Below, piece by piece: positions 24,983 through 33,892 of a stretch of DNA of 64,000 nt. Each line of letters opens with the position of its first letter. Position 1 is the stretch's first letter. Below the pieces are notes generated by a model. The model saw only the letters and a program-made list of their open reading frames with translations, was not told the DNA's origin and made no database searches. Position numbers and translations under genes: made by a program. The stretch lies in NCBI RefSeq assembly GCF_001652265.1, contig NZ_LWBS01000108.1, positions 56,744-120,743 on the forward strand, given 5' to 3'. This stretch comes from Rhizobium leguminosarum. Its GTDB lineage: Bacteria; Pseudomonadota; Alphaproteobacteria; Rhizobiales; Rhizobiaceae.

Positions 24983-27019
24983 TCAGATATCTTTCGCGAT
25001 GCGCAATCCGTCATAGACGGCGGCATGCGTGTTGCGTGCGGCGACCGCATCCCCGATCCGGAACAGCTGAAACTTGCCATCAGGATTGCGGATCACGGAC
25101 TGCGGCTCTCCGGAAAGAAGCTGGTCGTGCGACATCTCGCCGAGATTGCTCGAGCTGGGTTTCAGTTCGAAATAGAGCTCATCGAGCGGAATGGTTCCAT
25201 GATTGACGACGATCTGGTCGAAGCTCTGCTGCCTGGCAATCCCGCCGTAGTCGCTGCCGACATGGGCAACGAGCTGGTTGCCGCTCTTTTCGACGGCTTC
25301 CAGACGGTAGGTGACGGTGAAGGTCACGTCATGCTTTTGGAGGGACCGCATATAGGGCACCAGGTTCATGGCCATGACCTCGGGCGCGAAGGAGCGGTCC
25401 GGCGTCATTATCTCGACCTTGGCGCCGGCCTTGGCGAGAAACTCGGCTGCCTGAAGGCCGGCATGGTCGCCGGCATCGTCGAAGATCAGCACGTTGGTTC
25501 CAGGCTTCACGTCGCCGGAGATGATGTCCCATGAAGAGACCACCAGCTCGTTGCCGCTGGCGAGAACCTCGGTATGCGGCAAGCCGCCGGTCGCGATGAT
25601 GACGACATCGGGGTTCTCGGCCTCGATGGTATCGGCTTCCGCCCAGGTGTTGAAGTGGAAGGTGACGTCGTATTTTTCGCACTGGCTCATGCGCCAGTCG
25701 ATGATGCTGATCATCTCCCTGCGGCGCTCGCTTTGGGCGGTGAGGCGGATCTGACCGCCGGGATTGTTCGCCGCTTCGAAAACCACGACCTGGTGGCCGC
25801 GTTCTCCGGCGACGCGCGCCGCTTCCAGACCGGCCGGGCCGGCGCCGACGATGACGACCTTTTTCTTGGCGTCGGCTTTTTCCACGATATGCGGCATGGT
25901 CAGTTCGCGGCCGGTGGCGGCGTTATGGATGCAGAAGGCCGCCCCGCCCTGGTAGATGCGATCGAGACAGTAATTGGCGCCGACGCAGGGACGAATATCG
26001 TCTTCCCGCTTTTCGATGATCTTGCGGACGATGTGCGGATCGGTCATGTGGGCGCGGGTCATGCCGATCATGTCGACCTTGCCGGAGGCAATCGCGTAGC
26101 GCGCGGTGGCGACGTCGGGGATTTTTGCGGCATGGAAGGTCGGGAAGTCGGTCGCGGCGCGAATTTCGCCGGCAAAATCGAGATGCGGTGAATTCGCCAT
26201 ACCCTGGATCGGGATCACGTCTGTGAGACCGGCATCGGTATCGATGTGACCGCGAATGACGTTCAGGTAATCGATGAGGCCGCTTTCCTTCAGGCGCCTG
26301 GAGATTTCGATGCCGTCGCCCTTGCCGGTGCCGCCGGGAAGACATTCGTCGGCGGTATAGCGCACGCCCAGAATGAAGTCGTTCCCCACCCTTTGCCGGA
26401 TCGCCTTGAACACGTCGAGACAGAAGCGCAAACGATTATCGAGCGAGCCGCCGTAGGGACCGTCGAGTTCGTTGGTGAGCGGCGACGTGAACTGGTCGAT
26501 CAGATGGCCGTAGGCTTCCAGTTCGACACCGTCCATGCCGCCCGCCTTCATGCGCTCGGCGGCGTCGGCAAAATCCTTGATGATGCGCTCGATGTCCCAA
26601 TCTTCCATCTTCTTCGGGAAGGAGCGGTGGGAAGCCTCGCGATGATGCGACGGCGCCACGACCGGCAGCCAGTCGCCCTTGTCCCAGCGCGTGCGCCGGC
26701 CGAGATGGGTGAGCTGGATCATGATCGCCGCACCCTCTTCATGCACGGCGTCGGTCATTTCCCTGATCCAGGGCACGATCTCGTCCTTATAGGCGAGCAG
26801 GTTGTTGAAGACCGGCGGACTGTCCCTGGAAACCGCGGCCGAGCCGGCCGTCATCGTCAAGGCCACACCGCCCTTTGCCCGCTCCACCGTATAGGCGCGA
26901 TACCTCTCCTTCGGCATGCCGTCTTCCGGATAAGCCGGCTCGTGGGAGGTCACGATGATACGGTTGCGCAGCGTCAAATGCTTGAGCTGGTAGGGCTGAA
27001 GAAGGGGATCGTTCGACAT
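24983..27019 (-). CDS. Flavin/iron-sulfur N-methyl amine demethylase, DgcA/StcD-like (trimethylamine dehydrogenase family)
   Basis: A 678-residue protein. The N-terminal TIM barrel binds FMN (old yellow enzyme fold). A [4Fe-4S] cluster is expected in the segment CVGANYCLDRIYQGGAAFC. A nucleotide-binding domain with VVIVGAGPAGLEAARVAGERGH follows. The family includes dimethylglycine demethylase DgcA, stachydrine-pathway StcD and the N-methylhydroxyproline demethylase of hpb clusters. It should remove the last N-methyl group as formaldehyde and give electrons to the EtfAB encoded in the same operon. It is the first gene of the eight-gene operon and is divergent from a TetR gene. 2,4-dienoyl-CoA reductase is the usual misannotation. 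Confidence 0.88.
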   Translation of the reverse strand: MSNDPLLQPYQLKHLTLRNRIIVTSHEPAYPEDGMPKERYRAYTVERAKGGVALTMTAGSAAVSRDSPPVFNNLLAYKDEIVPWIREMTDAVHEEGAAIMIQLTHLGRRTRWDKGDWLPVVAPSHHREASHRSFPKKMEDWDIERIIKDFADAAERMKAGGMDGVELEAYGHLIDQFTSPLTNELDGPYGGSLDNRLRFCLDVFKAIRQRVGNDFILGVRYTADECLPGGTGKGDGIEISRRLKESGLIDYLNVIRGHIDTDAGLTDVIPIQGMANSPHLDFAGEIRAATDFPTFHAAKIPDVATARYAIASGKVDMIGMTRAHMTDPHIVRKIIEKREDDIRPCVGANYCLDRIYQGGAAFCIHNAATGRELTMPHIVEKADAKKKVVIVGAGPAGLEAARVAGERGHQVVVFEAANNPGGQIRLTAQSERRREMISIIDWRMSQCEKYDVTFHFNTWAEADTIEAENPDVVIIATGGLPHTEVLASGNELVVSSWDIISGDVKPGTNVLIFDDAGDHAGLQAAEFLAKAGAKVEIMTPDRSFAPEVMAMNLVPYMRSLQKHDVTFTVTYRLEAVEKSGNQLVAHVGSDYGGIARQQSFDQIVVNHGTIPLDELYFELKPSSSNLGEMSHDQLLSGEPQSVIRNPDGKFQLFRIGDAVAARNTHAAVYDGLRIAKDI

Positions 27020-27062
27020 GGGCCGTGGTTCCGGATTAAAACGTCAGAGGAGACGCTAAGCA

Positions 27063-27124
27063 CAATGTACATATGTGTCAACATTGAAAACAGCTTGGTC
27101 GTCGATTTCGACACTGATGTACAT
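27063..27124. promoter_or_regulatory. Divergent control region with ATGTACAT palindromes
   Basis: The self-complementary octamer ATGTACAT occurs at 27065-27072 and 27117-27124, 52 bases apart, close to five helical turns. The first copy lies in a longer inverted repeat, CAATGT (27063-27068) with ACATTG (27081-27086). These lie between the N-demethylase start (27019, minus) and the TetR start (27166, plus), so TetR binding and looping is plausible. Confidence 0.5.
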
Positions 27125-27165
27125 TTTTCTTGTGCACGGCTTGATAATTTGATAGGAGATCATCC

Positions 27166-27795
27166 ATGGATCAGGCTCTGAATGACACAGGCTGGCGCGG
27201 ATCACAGGAGGGATGGCTGGAAGCAGCGTACCACTCGCTGCTGGATTCCGGCGTGGATTCGGTGAAAATTCTGCCGCTGGCGAAGAAGCTCAATCTCTCG
27301 CGCACGAGCTTCTACTGGTTCTTCAAGGACCGGGAGGAGCTGTTGGCCGGGCTCGTGGCGCGGTGGCGCGACAAAAACACCGGTAACATCGTCAAGCAGT
27401 CCGAAGCCTACGCGGAATCGCTCGCCGAGGCGATGCTCAACGTCTTCGATTGCTGGCTCAACAATGATCTGTTCGACGCCAGGTTCGAGTTCGCCGTGCG
27501 CAGCTGGGCGCTGCAGTCCGACGAGATTCTCGCCGAGGTCCGGCAAGCCGATCAGCTCCGGCTCGATGCGCTCAAGCGGATGTTTATCCGGTTCGGGCTA
27601 CCAGAAGCGACATCAGATGTCCGAGCGCGAACAACTTACCTCGTGCAGATCGGATACATCTCTATGCAAGCTAAGGAGGAACTCGCCGTCCGCATGAAAC
27701 GGATTCCCGAATATATCGCGATCTACACCGGCGAAGTGCCGCAGCAGAGGGAGCTCGATCGCTTCTTCTCCCGGCATGGCTATAGGCCGGGTTAG
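27166..27795 (+). CDS. TetR-family transcriptional regulator
   Basis: A 209-residue protein with an N-terminal TetR DNA-binding domain (AAYHSLLDSGVDSVKILPLAKKLNLSRTSFYWFFKDREELLAGLV) and a helical ligand domain. TAGGAG precedes the ATG. It is divergent from the N-demethylase operon and is followed 11 bases later by proC and a betaine transporter, so it may control both directions. The ligand is unknown. Confidence 0.88.
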   Translation: MDQALNDTGWRGSQEGWLEAAYHSLLDSGVDSVKILPLAKKLNLSRTSFYWFFKDREELLAGLVARWRDKNTGNIVKQSEAYAESLAEAMLNVFDCWLNNDLFDARFEFAVRSWALQSDEILAEVRQADQLRLDALKRMFIRFGLPEATSDVRARTTYLVQIGYISMQAKEELAVRMKRIPEYIAIYTGEVPQQRELDRFFSRHGYRPG

Positions 27796-27806
27796 GGAAG
27801 GCCGAG

Positions 27807-28601
27807 ATGAGCGTTTCCTTGAGGATCGGGATCATTGGCGGCGGCGGTTGGCTTGGCGGAGCAATCGCCGGCTCGATCCTTGGTGCCGGCCTGGTCGAAC
27901 CTCGAAACCTCTCCCTCTCTTATCGCAGTGAGCAGCCGCGCCGCTTCCCGAATTCTTTCCTGACCACCGACAATCAGGCGCTTGCCGACCGTTCGGACGT
28001 GATCGTTCTTTCCGTCCGTCCTGATGACTGGCATGCTCTTGATGTCGATGCCGGCGGCAAGCTGGTCATCTCGGTCATGGCGGGCATCCGCCTGGACGCA
28101 CTTTCCGAGCGCCACAACACCGGTCGCGTCGTCCGCGCTTTGCCGAACGCCGCCGCCGAAGTGGCCAAGTCCTATACGCCGTGGATTGGCACGAGCGATG
28201 TCACCGAAGACGACCGGGCGCTCGTCCGCGCGATTTTTCAGGCATGCGGATCTGAGGACGAGGTCGCAAGGGAAAGCGACATCGATTACCTCACGGGTCT
28301 TTCCGGGTCCGGACCGGCATTCCCTGCGCTGCTCGCCGCCGCCATGATGCGCGACGCCATCGCTAATGGCCTGCCGGGGGGGATTGCGCGCCGCGCCGTC
28401 AACACGGTGATCACAGGCGCAGGTCGCCTGCTGGAGCGCCGCGACGAATGTCCCGATGACGTCGTTCAAACCTTTGTCGGCTATCGAGGCACCACTGCGG
28501 CAGCCATCGAGTCCATGCGCGCTGCCGGGTTCGACGCTTCGGTCGCGAAGGGACTATCGGCGGCATTCAAGAAATCGGTGAGTATGGGAGACGCTTCCTG
28601 A
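27807..28601 (+). CDS. proC: Pyrroline-5-carboxylate reductase family protein
   Basis: A 264-residue member of the ProC family. It has the N-terminal NAD(P) motif IGIIGGGGWLGGAIA and the C-terminal helical signature LTGLSGSGPAFPALLAAAMMRDA with the later TVITGAG. In housekeeping biosynthesis it makes L-proline from pyrroline-5-carboxylate. Being encoded between a TetR regulator and a betaine importer, it may instead reduce a pyrroline intermediate of betaine or proline breakdown, or rebuild proline for osmoprotection. That role is inference; the housekeeping copy may be elsewhere. Confidence 0.88.
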   Translation: MSVSLRIGIIGGGGWLGGAIAGSILGAGLVEPRNLSLSYRSEQPRRFPNSFLTTDNQALADRSDVIVLSVRPDDWHALDVDAGGKLVISVMAGIRLDALSERHNTGRVVRALPNAAAEVAKSYTPWIGTSDVTEDDRALVRAIFQACGSEDEVARESDIDYLTGLSGSGPAFPALLAAAMMRDAIANGLPGGIARRAVNTVITGAGRLLERRDECPDDVVQTFVGYRGTTAAAIESMRAAGFDASVAKGLSAAFKKSVSMGDAS

Positions 28602-28668
28602 CAACCGTTGGAGCGGGTCCTGCGGCGCCCCGCTCAGCAAAACCGGCCGCTAAACAGAGGGAACGAGA

Positions 28669-29670
28669 ATGAAAAAACTACTCGCATCGACATGTCTGAC
28701 GTTCGGCCTGATCGGCGGGGCGTCTTTCGCCAGCGCCGCCGAATGCGGCACGGTGACCATAGCCAGCATGAACTGGCAGAGTGCGGAGGTTCTCTCCAAC
28801 CTCGACAAGTTCATCCTGAACGAAGGTTATGGCTGCCAAGCGGAAATCACCGTCGGCGATACCGTTCCGACGATTACCTCGATGGCCGAAAAGGGCCAGC
28901 CTGATATCGCGCCGGAAGCCTGGATCGACCTGCTGCCCGATGTCGTCAAGAAGGGAACGGAAGAAGGCCGGATCGTCCAGGTCGGCTCTCCGCTGCCCGA
29001 TGGCGGCGTGCAGGGCTGGTGGATTCCCAAATATCTGGCCGACGCCCATCCCGACATCAAGACCATCGGTGACGTGCTGAAGCATCCCGAACTCTTCCCC
29101 GCTCCCGAGGATCCGAAGAAGGGCGCGATCTACAACGGACCGCAGGGCTGGGGCGGCACCGTGGTGACAACGCAGCTCTACAAGGCCTTCGAAGCCGACA
29201 AGGCCGGCTTCACCCTCGTCGATACCGGCTCGGCTGCCGGCCTCGATGGTTCGATCTCCAAGGCCTACGAACGCAAGGAAGGCTGGGCCGGCTATTACTG
29301 GGCGCCGACCGCTCTGCTCGGCAAGTATCAGATGGTCAAGCTGGAAGCCGGCGTGCCGAACGACGCCGCCGAATGGAAGCGCTGCAATACCGTCGCCGAC
29401 TGCCCTGATCCGAAGCCGAATGCATGGCCGGTCGATCACGTGGTGACCCTGGTTGCCAAGCCTTTTTCGGAAAAGGTTGGGCCTGAGGTCATGGACTATC
29501 TGACGAAGCGCTCCTGGAGCAATGAGACGGTCAACAAGCTGATGGCGTGGATGACCGACAACCAGGCGACCGGCGAGGACGGTGCCAAGCACTTCCTGAA
29601 GGAAAACAAGGACCTCTGGACCAAGTGGGTCTCGCCTGAGGCAGCCACGAAGATCGAAGCTGCTCTCTAA
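28669..29670 (+). CDS. Glycine/proline betaine ABC transporter substrate-binding protein, second system
   Basis: A 333-residue periplasmic protein with a signal peptide (cleavage after FASAA, near residue 24). The OpuAC-like domain has ASMNWQSAEV, EAWIDLLP, GGVQGWWIPKYL and WAGYYWAPTALLG, rich in aromatics that can cage a quaternary ammonium. It is only distantly similar to the binding protein at 13328-14179 (longer, different N-terminus), so the two importers probably differ in substrate. GAGGGAACGAG precedes the ATG. A stem-loop follows the gene. Confidence 0.88.
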   Translation: MKKLLASTCLTFGLIGGASFASAAECGTVTIASMNWQSAEVLSNLDKFILNEGYGCQAEITVGDTVPTITSMAEKGQPDIAPEAWIDLLPDVVKKGTEEGRIVQVGSPLPDGGVQGWWIPKYLADAHPDIKTIGDVLKHPELFPAPEDPKKGAIYNGPQGWGGTVVTTQLYKAFEADKAGFTLVDTGSAAGLDGSISKAYERKEGWAGYYWAPTALLGKYQMVKLEAGVPNDAAEWKRCNTVADCPDPKPNAWPVDHVVTLVAKPFSEKVGPEVMDYLTKRSWSNETVNKLMAWMTDNQATGEDGAKHFLKENKDLWTKWVSPEAATKIEAAL

Positions 29671-29680
29671 CGTCGACTAA

Positions 29681-29703
29681 GCGGTGCGCGTAAAGCGCAC
29701 CGC
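29681..29703 (+). terminator. Intercistronic stem-loop after the second binding-protein gene
   Basis: GCGGTGCGC (29681-29689) and GCGCACCGC (29695-29703) pair perfectly around GTAAA. It lies 10 bases after the stop codon of the binding-protein gene and before the permease gene, in the same arrangement as the hairpin at 13293-13320. Likely mRNA stabilisation or partial termination. Confidence 0.6.
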
Positions 29704-29764
29704 CTCTCGCTGCCGATAAAATCAAAAAGACTGCCACGGCTCTTTGAAGAAAAAGGGGAACCGA

Positions 29765-30652
29765 ATGGAATGGTTTTATAAATTCCCGCATATGGATGAC
29801 GATGCCCTTCGCAATCTGAAGAAGGCGATCGATGACGGTTTTCGCGCATTTACCCGCAGCTATGGCGACGCGATCGAAAGTCTCTTCTCCCCGCTGCAGC
29901 ATTTCCTGATCGCCGCCGACCGCTTCATGACGCAGACGCCGTGGCCGATCATTACGGCAATCATCCTTGTCATCGCATGGTTTGCGAGCCGCAGCCTGAA
30001 GATCGTCCTCGGCTGTCTCGTCACACTGCTGTTGATCGGCTATTTCGACATGTGGGACGATACGATGCGGACGGTGTCGATGATCTTCGTCTGTACCGTG
30101 CTCTCCATCGCCATCGGCATTCCGATGGGGATATTGATGGCGCGTTCCGACCGGCTACAGCGCGTTATCAATCCGATCCTCGACGTCATGCAGACCATGC
30201 CGAGCTTCGTCTATCTCATCCCTGTCGTGATGCTGCTCGGCATCGGCAAGGTGCCGGGACTGATCGCCGTCGTCATCTACGCCATCCCGCCGATGATAAG
30301 GCTGACCGATCTCGGCATCCGCCTGGTCGACAAGGACGTGCTGGAGGCCGCCGACGCTTTCGGAACGTCCAGTTCGCAGAAGCTGTTCAAGGTCCAGCTG
30401 CCGCTGGCGCTTCCCACCATCATGGCCGGCATCAACCAGACCATCATGATGGCGCTCGCCATGGTGGTCGTTGCCTCGATGATCGGCGTCCAGGGCCTTG
30501 GCCAGCCGGTTCTGAAGGCCATCGCCAACCAGTACTTCACCCTGGGTATTTTCAACGGCCTTGCCATTGTCGGCATTGCCATCATCTTCGACCGGGTCAG
30601 CCAGGCGTATGGCAAGCGGCTCCAGAAGCATCGGGAGATCGTCCATGGCTGA
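29765..30652 (+). CDS. Glycine/proline betaine ABC transporter permease, second system
   Basis: A 295-residue membrane protein with about six hydrophobic segments and the coupling loop EAADAFGTSSSQKLFKVQLPLALP. QTMPSFVYLIPVVMLLGIGKVPG matches ProW/OpuAB proteins. Only one permease gene occurs here, so this channel is presumably a homodimer, unlike the first importer. ATG 29765 has AAGGGG just upstream. The gene end overlaps the ATPase gene by 8 bases. Confidence 0.88.
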   Translation: MEWFYKFPHMDDDALRNLKKAIDDGFRAFTRSYGDAIESLFSPLQHFLIAADRFMTQTPWPIITAIILVIAWFASRSLKIVLGCLVTLLLIGYFDMWDDTMRTVSMIFVCTVLSIAIGIPMGILMARSDRLQRVINPILDVMQTMPSFVYLIPVVMLLGIGKVPGLIAVVIYAIPPMIRLTDLGIRLVDKDVLEAADAFGTSSSQKLFKVQLPLALPTIMAGINQTIMMALAMVVVASMIGVQGLGQPVLKAIANQYFTLGIFNGLAIVGIAIIFDRVSQAYGKRLQKHREIVHG

Positions 30653-31724
30653 TCAACGTTTCGGCGGCATCAAGATCCGCCACCTCTACAAGATCTTCGG
30701 TCCGAATCCTGCCGCTCATGTCGATGCCGTCCAGAAGGGATTGTCGAAGACCGAGCTCAACGAAAAGCACGGCCACGTGCTCGGCCTGAAAGATATCAAT
30801 GTCGAGATACCCTCGGGCCGCATCCAGGTCATCATGGGTCTTTCGGGTTCGGGCAAGTCGACGCTCATCCGCCACATCAATCGTCTGATCGATCCAACCG
30901 CCGGCGAAGTGCTTGTCGACGGCGTCGATGTGGTGAAAATGAATGAGACCGAATTGCGGGCGTTTCGCCGGCACCAGACGGCCATGGTGTTTCAGAAGTT
31001 TGCGCTTCTGCCGCACCGAAATGTTCTCGACAATACCATCTTCGGCCTCGAAGTGCAGGGCATAGAGCGCTCGAAAGCCGCCGACGTCGCCATGGGCTGG
31101 CTGGAACGGGTCGGCCTGAAGGGCTTCGAGAGCAAATATCCCAACCAGCTATCGGGCGGCATGCAGCAGCGCGTCGGGCTGGCGCGAGCCCTCTCGAATG
31201 ATGCTCCCGTTCTGCTGATGGACGAAGCCTATTCGGCGCTCGATCCGTTGATCCGCACGGATATGCAGACGGTCCTTCTCGACATTCAGAAGGAGATCAA
31301 GAAGACCATCGTCTTCATCACCCATGACCTCGATGAGGCCCTTCGGCTGGGCGACCAGATTGCGATCCTGCGCGATGGCGAAGTCATCCAGCAGGGCACC
31401 AGCCAGGACATCGTTCTGCGTCCGGCAGACGCCTACATCGCCAACTTCGTCAAGGAGGTCAATCGAGGCCGGGTCATCCAGGTCGATGCCGTCATGACAT
31501 CCTTGCATTCCGGCGCGGCGCCAGGCGGATTGACGATTGCATCAGGAACGACCGTCGAAGAGGCCGTCCGGATGTTGGCATCGGCGCAGGACAACGATGC
31601 GAAGGTGATTTCGCCATCCGGGGAAGCATTGGGCCTTGTCACCTTCCGCCAGCTCGCGGGCGCGATGGTGAACTCGCAGGAGGTGGCTCCCCGACGCGAC
31701 AGCGCCCTCTCGGTCGCACTTTGA
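30645..31724 (+). CDS. Glycine/proline betaine ABC transporter ATPase, second system
   Basis: A 359-residue ATPase with the long OpuAA-type N-terminus, Walker A GLSGSGKSTL, signature LSGGMQQRVGLARAL, Walker B VLLMDEAYSALDP and FITHDLDEAL. The usual proline after the catalytic glutamate is alanine here, which should not prevent ATP hydrolysis. The C-terminal ~90 residues form a weakly conserved CBS-like region. It is the last gene of the TetR-proC-importer operon. Start ATG 30645 was chosen over an upstream in-frame start inside the permease gene. Confidence 0.9.
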   Translation: MADQRFGGIKIRHLYKIFGPNPAAHVDAVQKGLSKTELNEKHGHVLGLKDINVEIPSGRIQVIMGLSGSGKSTLIRHINRLIDPTAGEVLVDGVDVVKMNETELRAFRRHQTAMVFQKFALLPHRNVLDNTIFGLEVQGIERSKAADVAMGWLERVGLKGFESKYPNQLSGGMQQRVGLARALSNDAPVLLMDEAYSALDPLIRTDMQTVLLDIQKEIKKTIVFITHDLDEALRLGDQIAILRDGEVIQQGTSQDIVLRPADAYIANFVKEVNRGRVIQVDAVMTSLHSGAAPGGLTIASGTTVEEAVRMLASAQDNDAKVISPSGEALGLVTFRQLAGAMVNSQEVAPRRDSALSVAL

Positions 31725-32866
31725 AGCTCCAAATGCGGCCGTCTTTTCGTTTCGTTGGCGACACCGATATCTGGCAGGTCGCCATCTCCGGAACCGTGAG
31801 TCGGCCGCCTGATGATTGGGGCTGAACGAGGGCTGGCGCGGCTGCGCAACCGCCTGGAAGCTCGCTGAAGATGAGCAACTGATGACGATTCTCTCGCCCG
31901 ATCCCTTCCGAGCGCGCGGGGCCTGGCAAAGTCATGCCTAAACATGAAAGATCTCTGTCCACTTTGCAGGCCGCTACGTGGAAGATGCGGCTTAAGGCGA
32001 GCGCTTGCGTATACATTTTGCGCAGGAGCAGTCCAGACTGCGTAGCGAAAAGCCGATCGGCCGACAATATCGGCGCCTGACAATTGCTCCTTGGCTGGAG
32101 AATAATAAGATCGATCCTGACCAAGGCCATGATGGTTACGGTCTCTAAGCCAAAAGGCCCGTCCATCCGTCACCCCCGAAGGGTGGAAGGGATCATACAT
32201 ACGCACCCCATCCCGTGCGTATGCTTGCATGCCTGTCTGCCTGCCGAAGGCTCCTTAAACGGTCCACTATAGAACCTTCGGCAGGCGACTGCGCGGCTTT
32301 CGGATCGGACATTCCGCAAACTTCAGATGATGAGCGTCTCGGCAAGGTCGCGGCAGTTGAACCTGTGGCGTGGCGGCTACAGCTGCAAAATCGTGTCTTC
32401 AGCGCAATCGATTTACCAGCGGACTGCCGTCATAACCGGCAGCGTAAATCTTGCCAATCGCCGCACGTTCTGTCAGTTCCTGCCGTCTCGCAAAAACATC
32501 TGAGCTCTGCCGGAACAATCGTCAATGCATTTAACGGGTTGTTTTTTTGACGCTGCCACGCCCAAATTCGGGCTGGATCGGCTGCCGAAAGCCGCTGATC
32601 CCGAGACCGACCACGCAGAAATCCACCTGCTCCGCGGCAAGCAGCTTCACTATAAGTTACAATCGTCTAATATACGGGCAAGCTCCGCCCATCCACACCG
32701 TCTGCTGGCCCTGATGAAGCCCCGCGGCGGCGGATGCATGACGACCGACAAGACTGGCAGAGGTAGGCGCGCCGATCCGGCACCCGTGCGGATCGCGCAT
32801 CACACTGGCATCTCAGAGCGGTCAGAAGGGCATGTCGAAACAGCCACATCGAACAATGGGAGCAGC
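31725..32866. other. Long intergenic region without a supported gene
   Basis: About 1.14 kb. Open frames on both strands are present but have no recognisable domains. The only clear structure is the 12-base inverted repeat at 32239-32286. The minus-strand frame around 32166-31639 has odd composition and no convincing start. It could contain decayed sequence or a small RNA, but nothing definite is supported. Confidence 0.5.
32239..32286. repeat. 12-base perfect inverted repeat in intergenic DNA
   Basis: GCCTGCCGAAGG (32239-32250) and CCTTCGGCAGGC (32275-32286) are exact reverse complements around 24 bases. It is more than 500 bases from any gene start or stop. It could be the end of a small RNA, a terminator or a leftover of a mobile element. 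Confidence 0.6.
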
Positions 32867-33865
32867 ATGACTGAAAATAGCACTGCGCCATTTTCATTTC
32901 GATTTAGTGGTTCGTCCTTCGACAACATGGTCGAAACGCTGGGCGGCGCTTTTGGCGCATTTGATGCCGAGCCCGTCGGCCGCGCCCAGGACTTCCGTTG
33001 GGGACTGGATTTCTCCGTCTGTGACAAAGCCGTCCTGCTTACGGGTTATCACGAGGCGGAGTTTCAGTTCAATATCGAGCCGACCGTGGATACGGCGGAG
33101 TATCTGTCGATCGTCGTGCCGCGCAGCGGCGGCATGGGGATCACCTATGGATCTCGCATCGCCGAGGCGGGGCAAGGAAAATTGCTTCTTTACAACAATT
33201 TCGAGCCCGACAGCGTCATCATGCATGGGCAATCGAACGTCATCGACGAGTTGCTGATCAACTGGCCCGTCATCCTGCAGACGATCGGCCAGACTTTCGA
33301 GATGCCGGTCAGCGGCTCTCTCGACCTGCTGCCCGAACTGGATCTGTCGAAGCCCGCCGGCTGGTTGATCGGCAACCTCACGGAAACGATCATCTTAGGC
33401 ATGCGCAACGATGGGCCCTTGCTGCAGTCGCCGATCGCCATGGCGCATATGACGCAGGCGCTGGCCGATCTGGTCGTACGCCTGGTGCCTCACCGGCTGT
33501 CGCATTTCCTGGAGAATGGCCCGGCCCTGATCGCCCCCCGGCATGTCCGCAGGGCGATCGAATTCATGCATGCCAATATCGATCAGCCGATCACCATGCT
33601 GAAGGTGGCCGAAGCGGCCGGCGTATCCAGTCGGGCGCTAGAAACCGGTTTTCGCGCGTTCAGAGGAACCTCTCCCGCCGCCTATCTGCTGACGCTTCGG
33701 CTACGCGCCGCGCGCCAGGAGCTGCTCGATCCCGAGAGCAAGGAGACCATGAAGGCCATCTGCCTCAAATGGGGCTTCTTTCATTTCGGCCGGTTTTCCG
33801 CAGTCTATAAAACCACATACGGAGAATACCCTTCCGACACCAGGAAGCGCGTGATCCGCCGCTAG
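32867..33865 (+). CDS. AraC-family transcriptional regulator
   Basis: A 332-residue regulator. Residues ~20-200 form an arabinose-binding-like cupin domain and the C-terminal ~100 residues an AraC DNA-binding domain (TMLKVAEAAGVSSRALETGFRAFRG and AICLKWGFFHFGRFSAVYKTTYGEYP). ATG 32867 has GGGAG upstream. A longer frame from 32525 has a low-quality N-terminus and is unlikely. No adjacent operon is divergent, so its target is unclear. Confidence 0.85.
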   Translation: MTENSTAPFSFRFSGSSFDNMVETLGGAFGAFDAEPVGRAQDFRWGLDFSVCDKAVLLTGYHEAEFQFNIEPTVDTAEYLSIVVPRSGGMGITYGSRIAEAGQGKLLLYNNFEPDSVIMHGQSNVIDELLINWPVILQTIGQTFEMPVSGSLDLLPELDLSKPAGWLIGNLTETIILGMRNDGPLLQSPIAMAHMTQALADLVVRLVPHRLSHFLENGPALIAPRHVRRAIEFMHANIDQPITMLKVAEAAGVSSRALETGFRAFRGTSPAAYLLTLRLRAARQELLDPESKETMKAICLKWGFFHFGRFSAVYKTTYGEYPSDTRKRVIRR

Positions 33866-33892
33866 CGACCGTGGCTTGCGGCGCGGAGGTGT

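Noticed and set aside
24983..27019. 2,4-dienoyl-CoA reductase
   Set aside because: The operon with EtfAB and formaldehyde genes points to an N-demethylase of the same fold family.
31433..32230. A 265-codon minus-strand frame reaching into the 31.7-32.9 kb gap
   Set aside because: It overlaps the end of the transporter ATPase gene antisense, has no recognisable domain and no ribosome-binding site.
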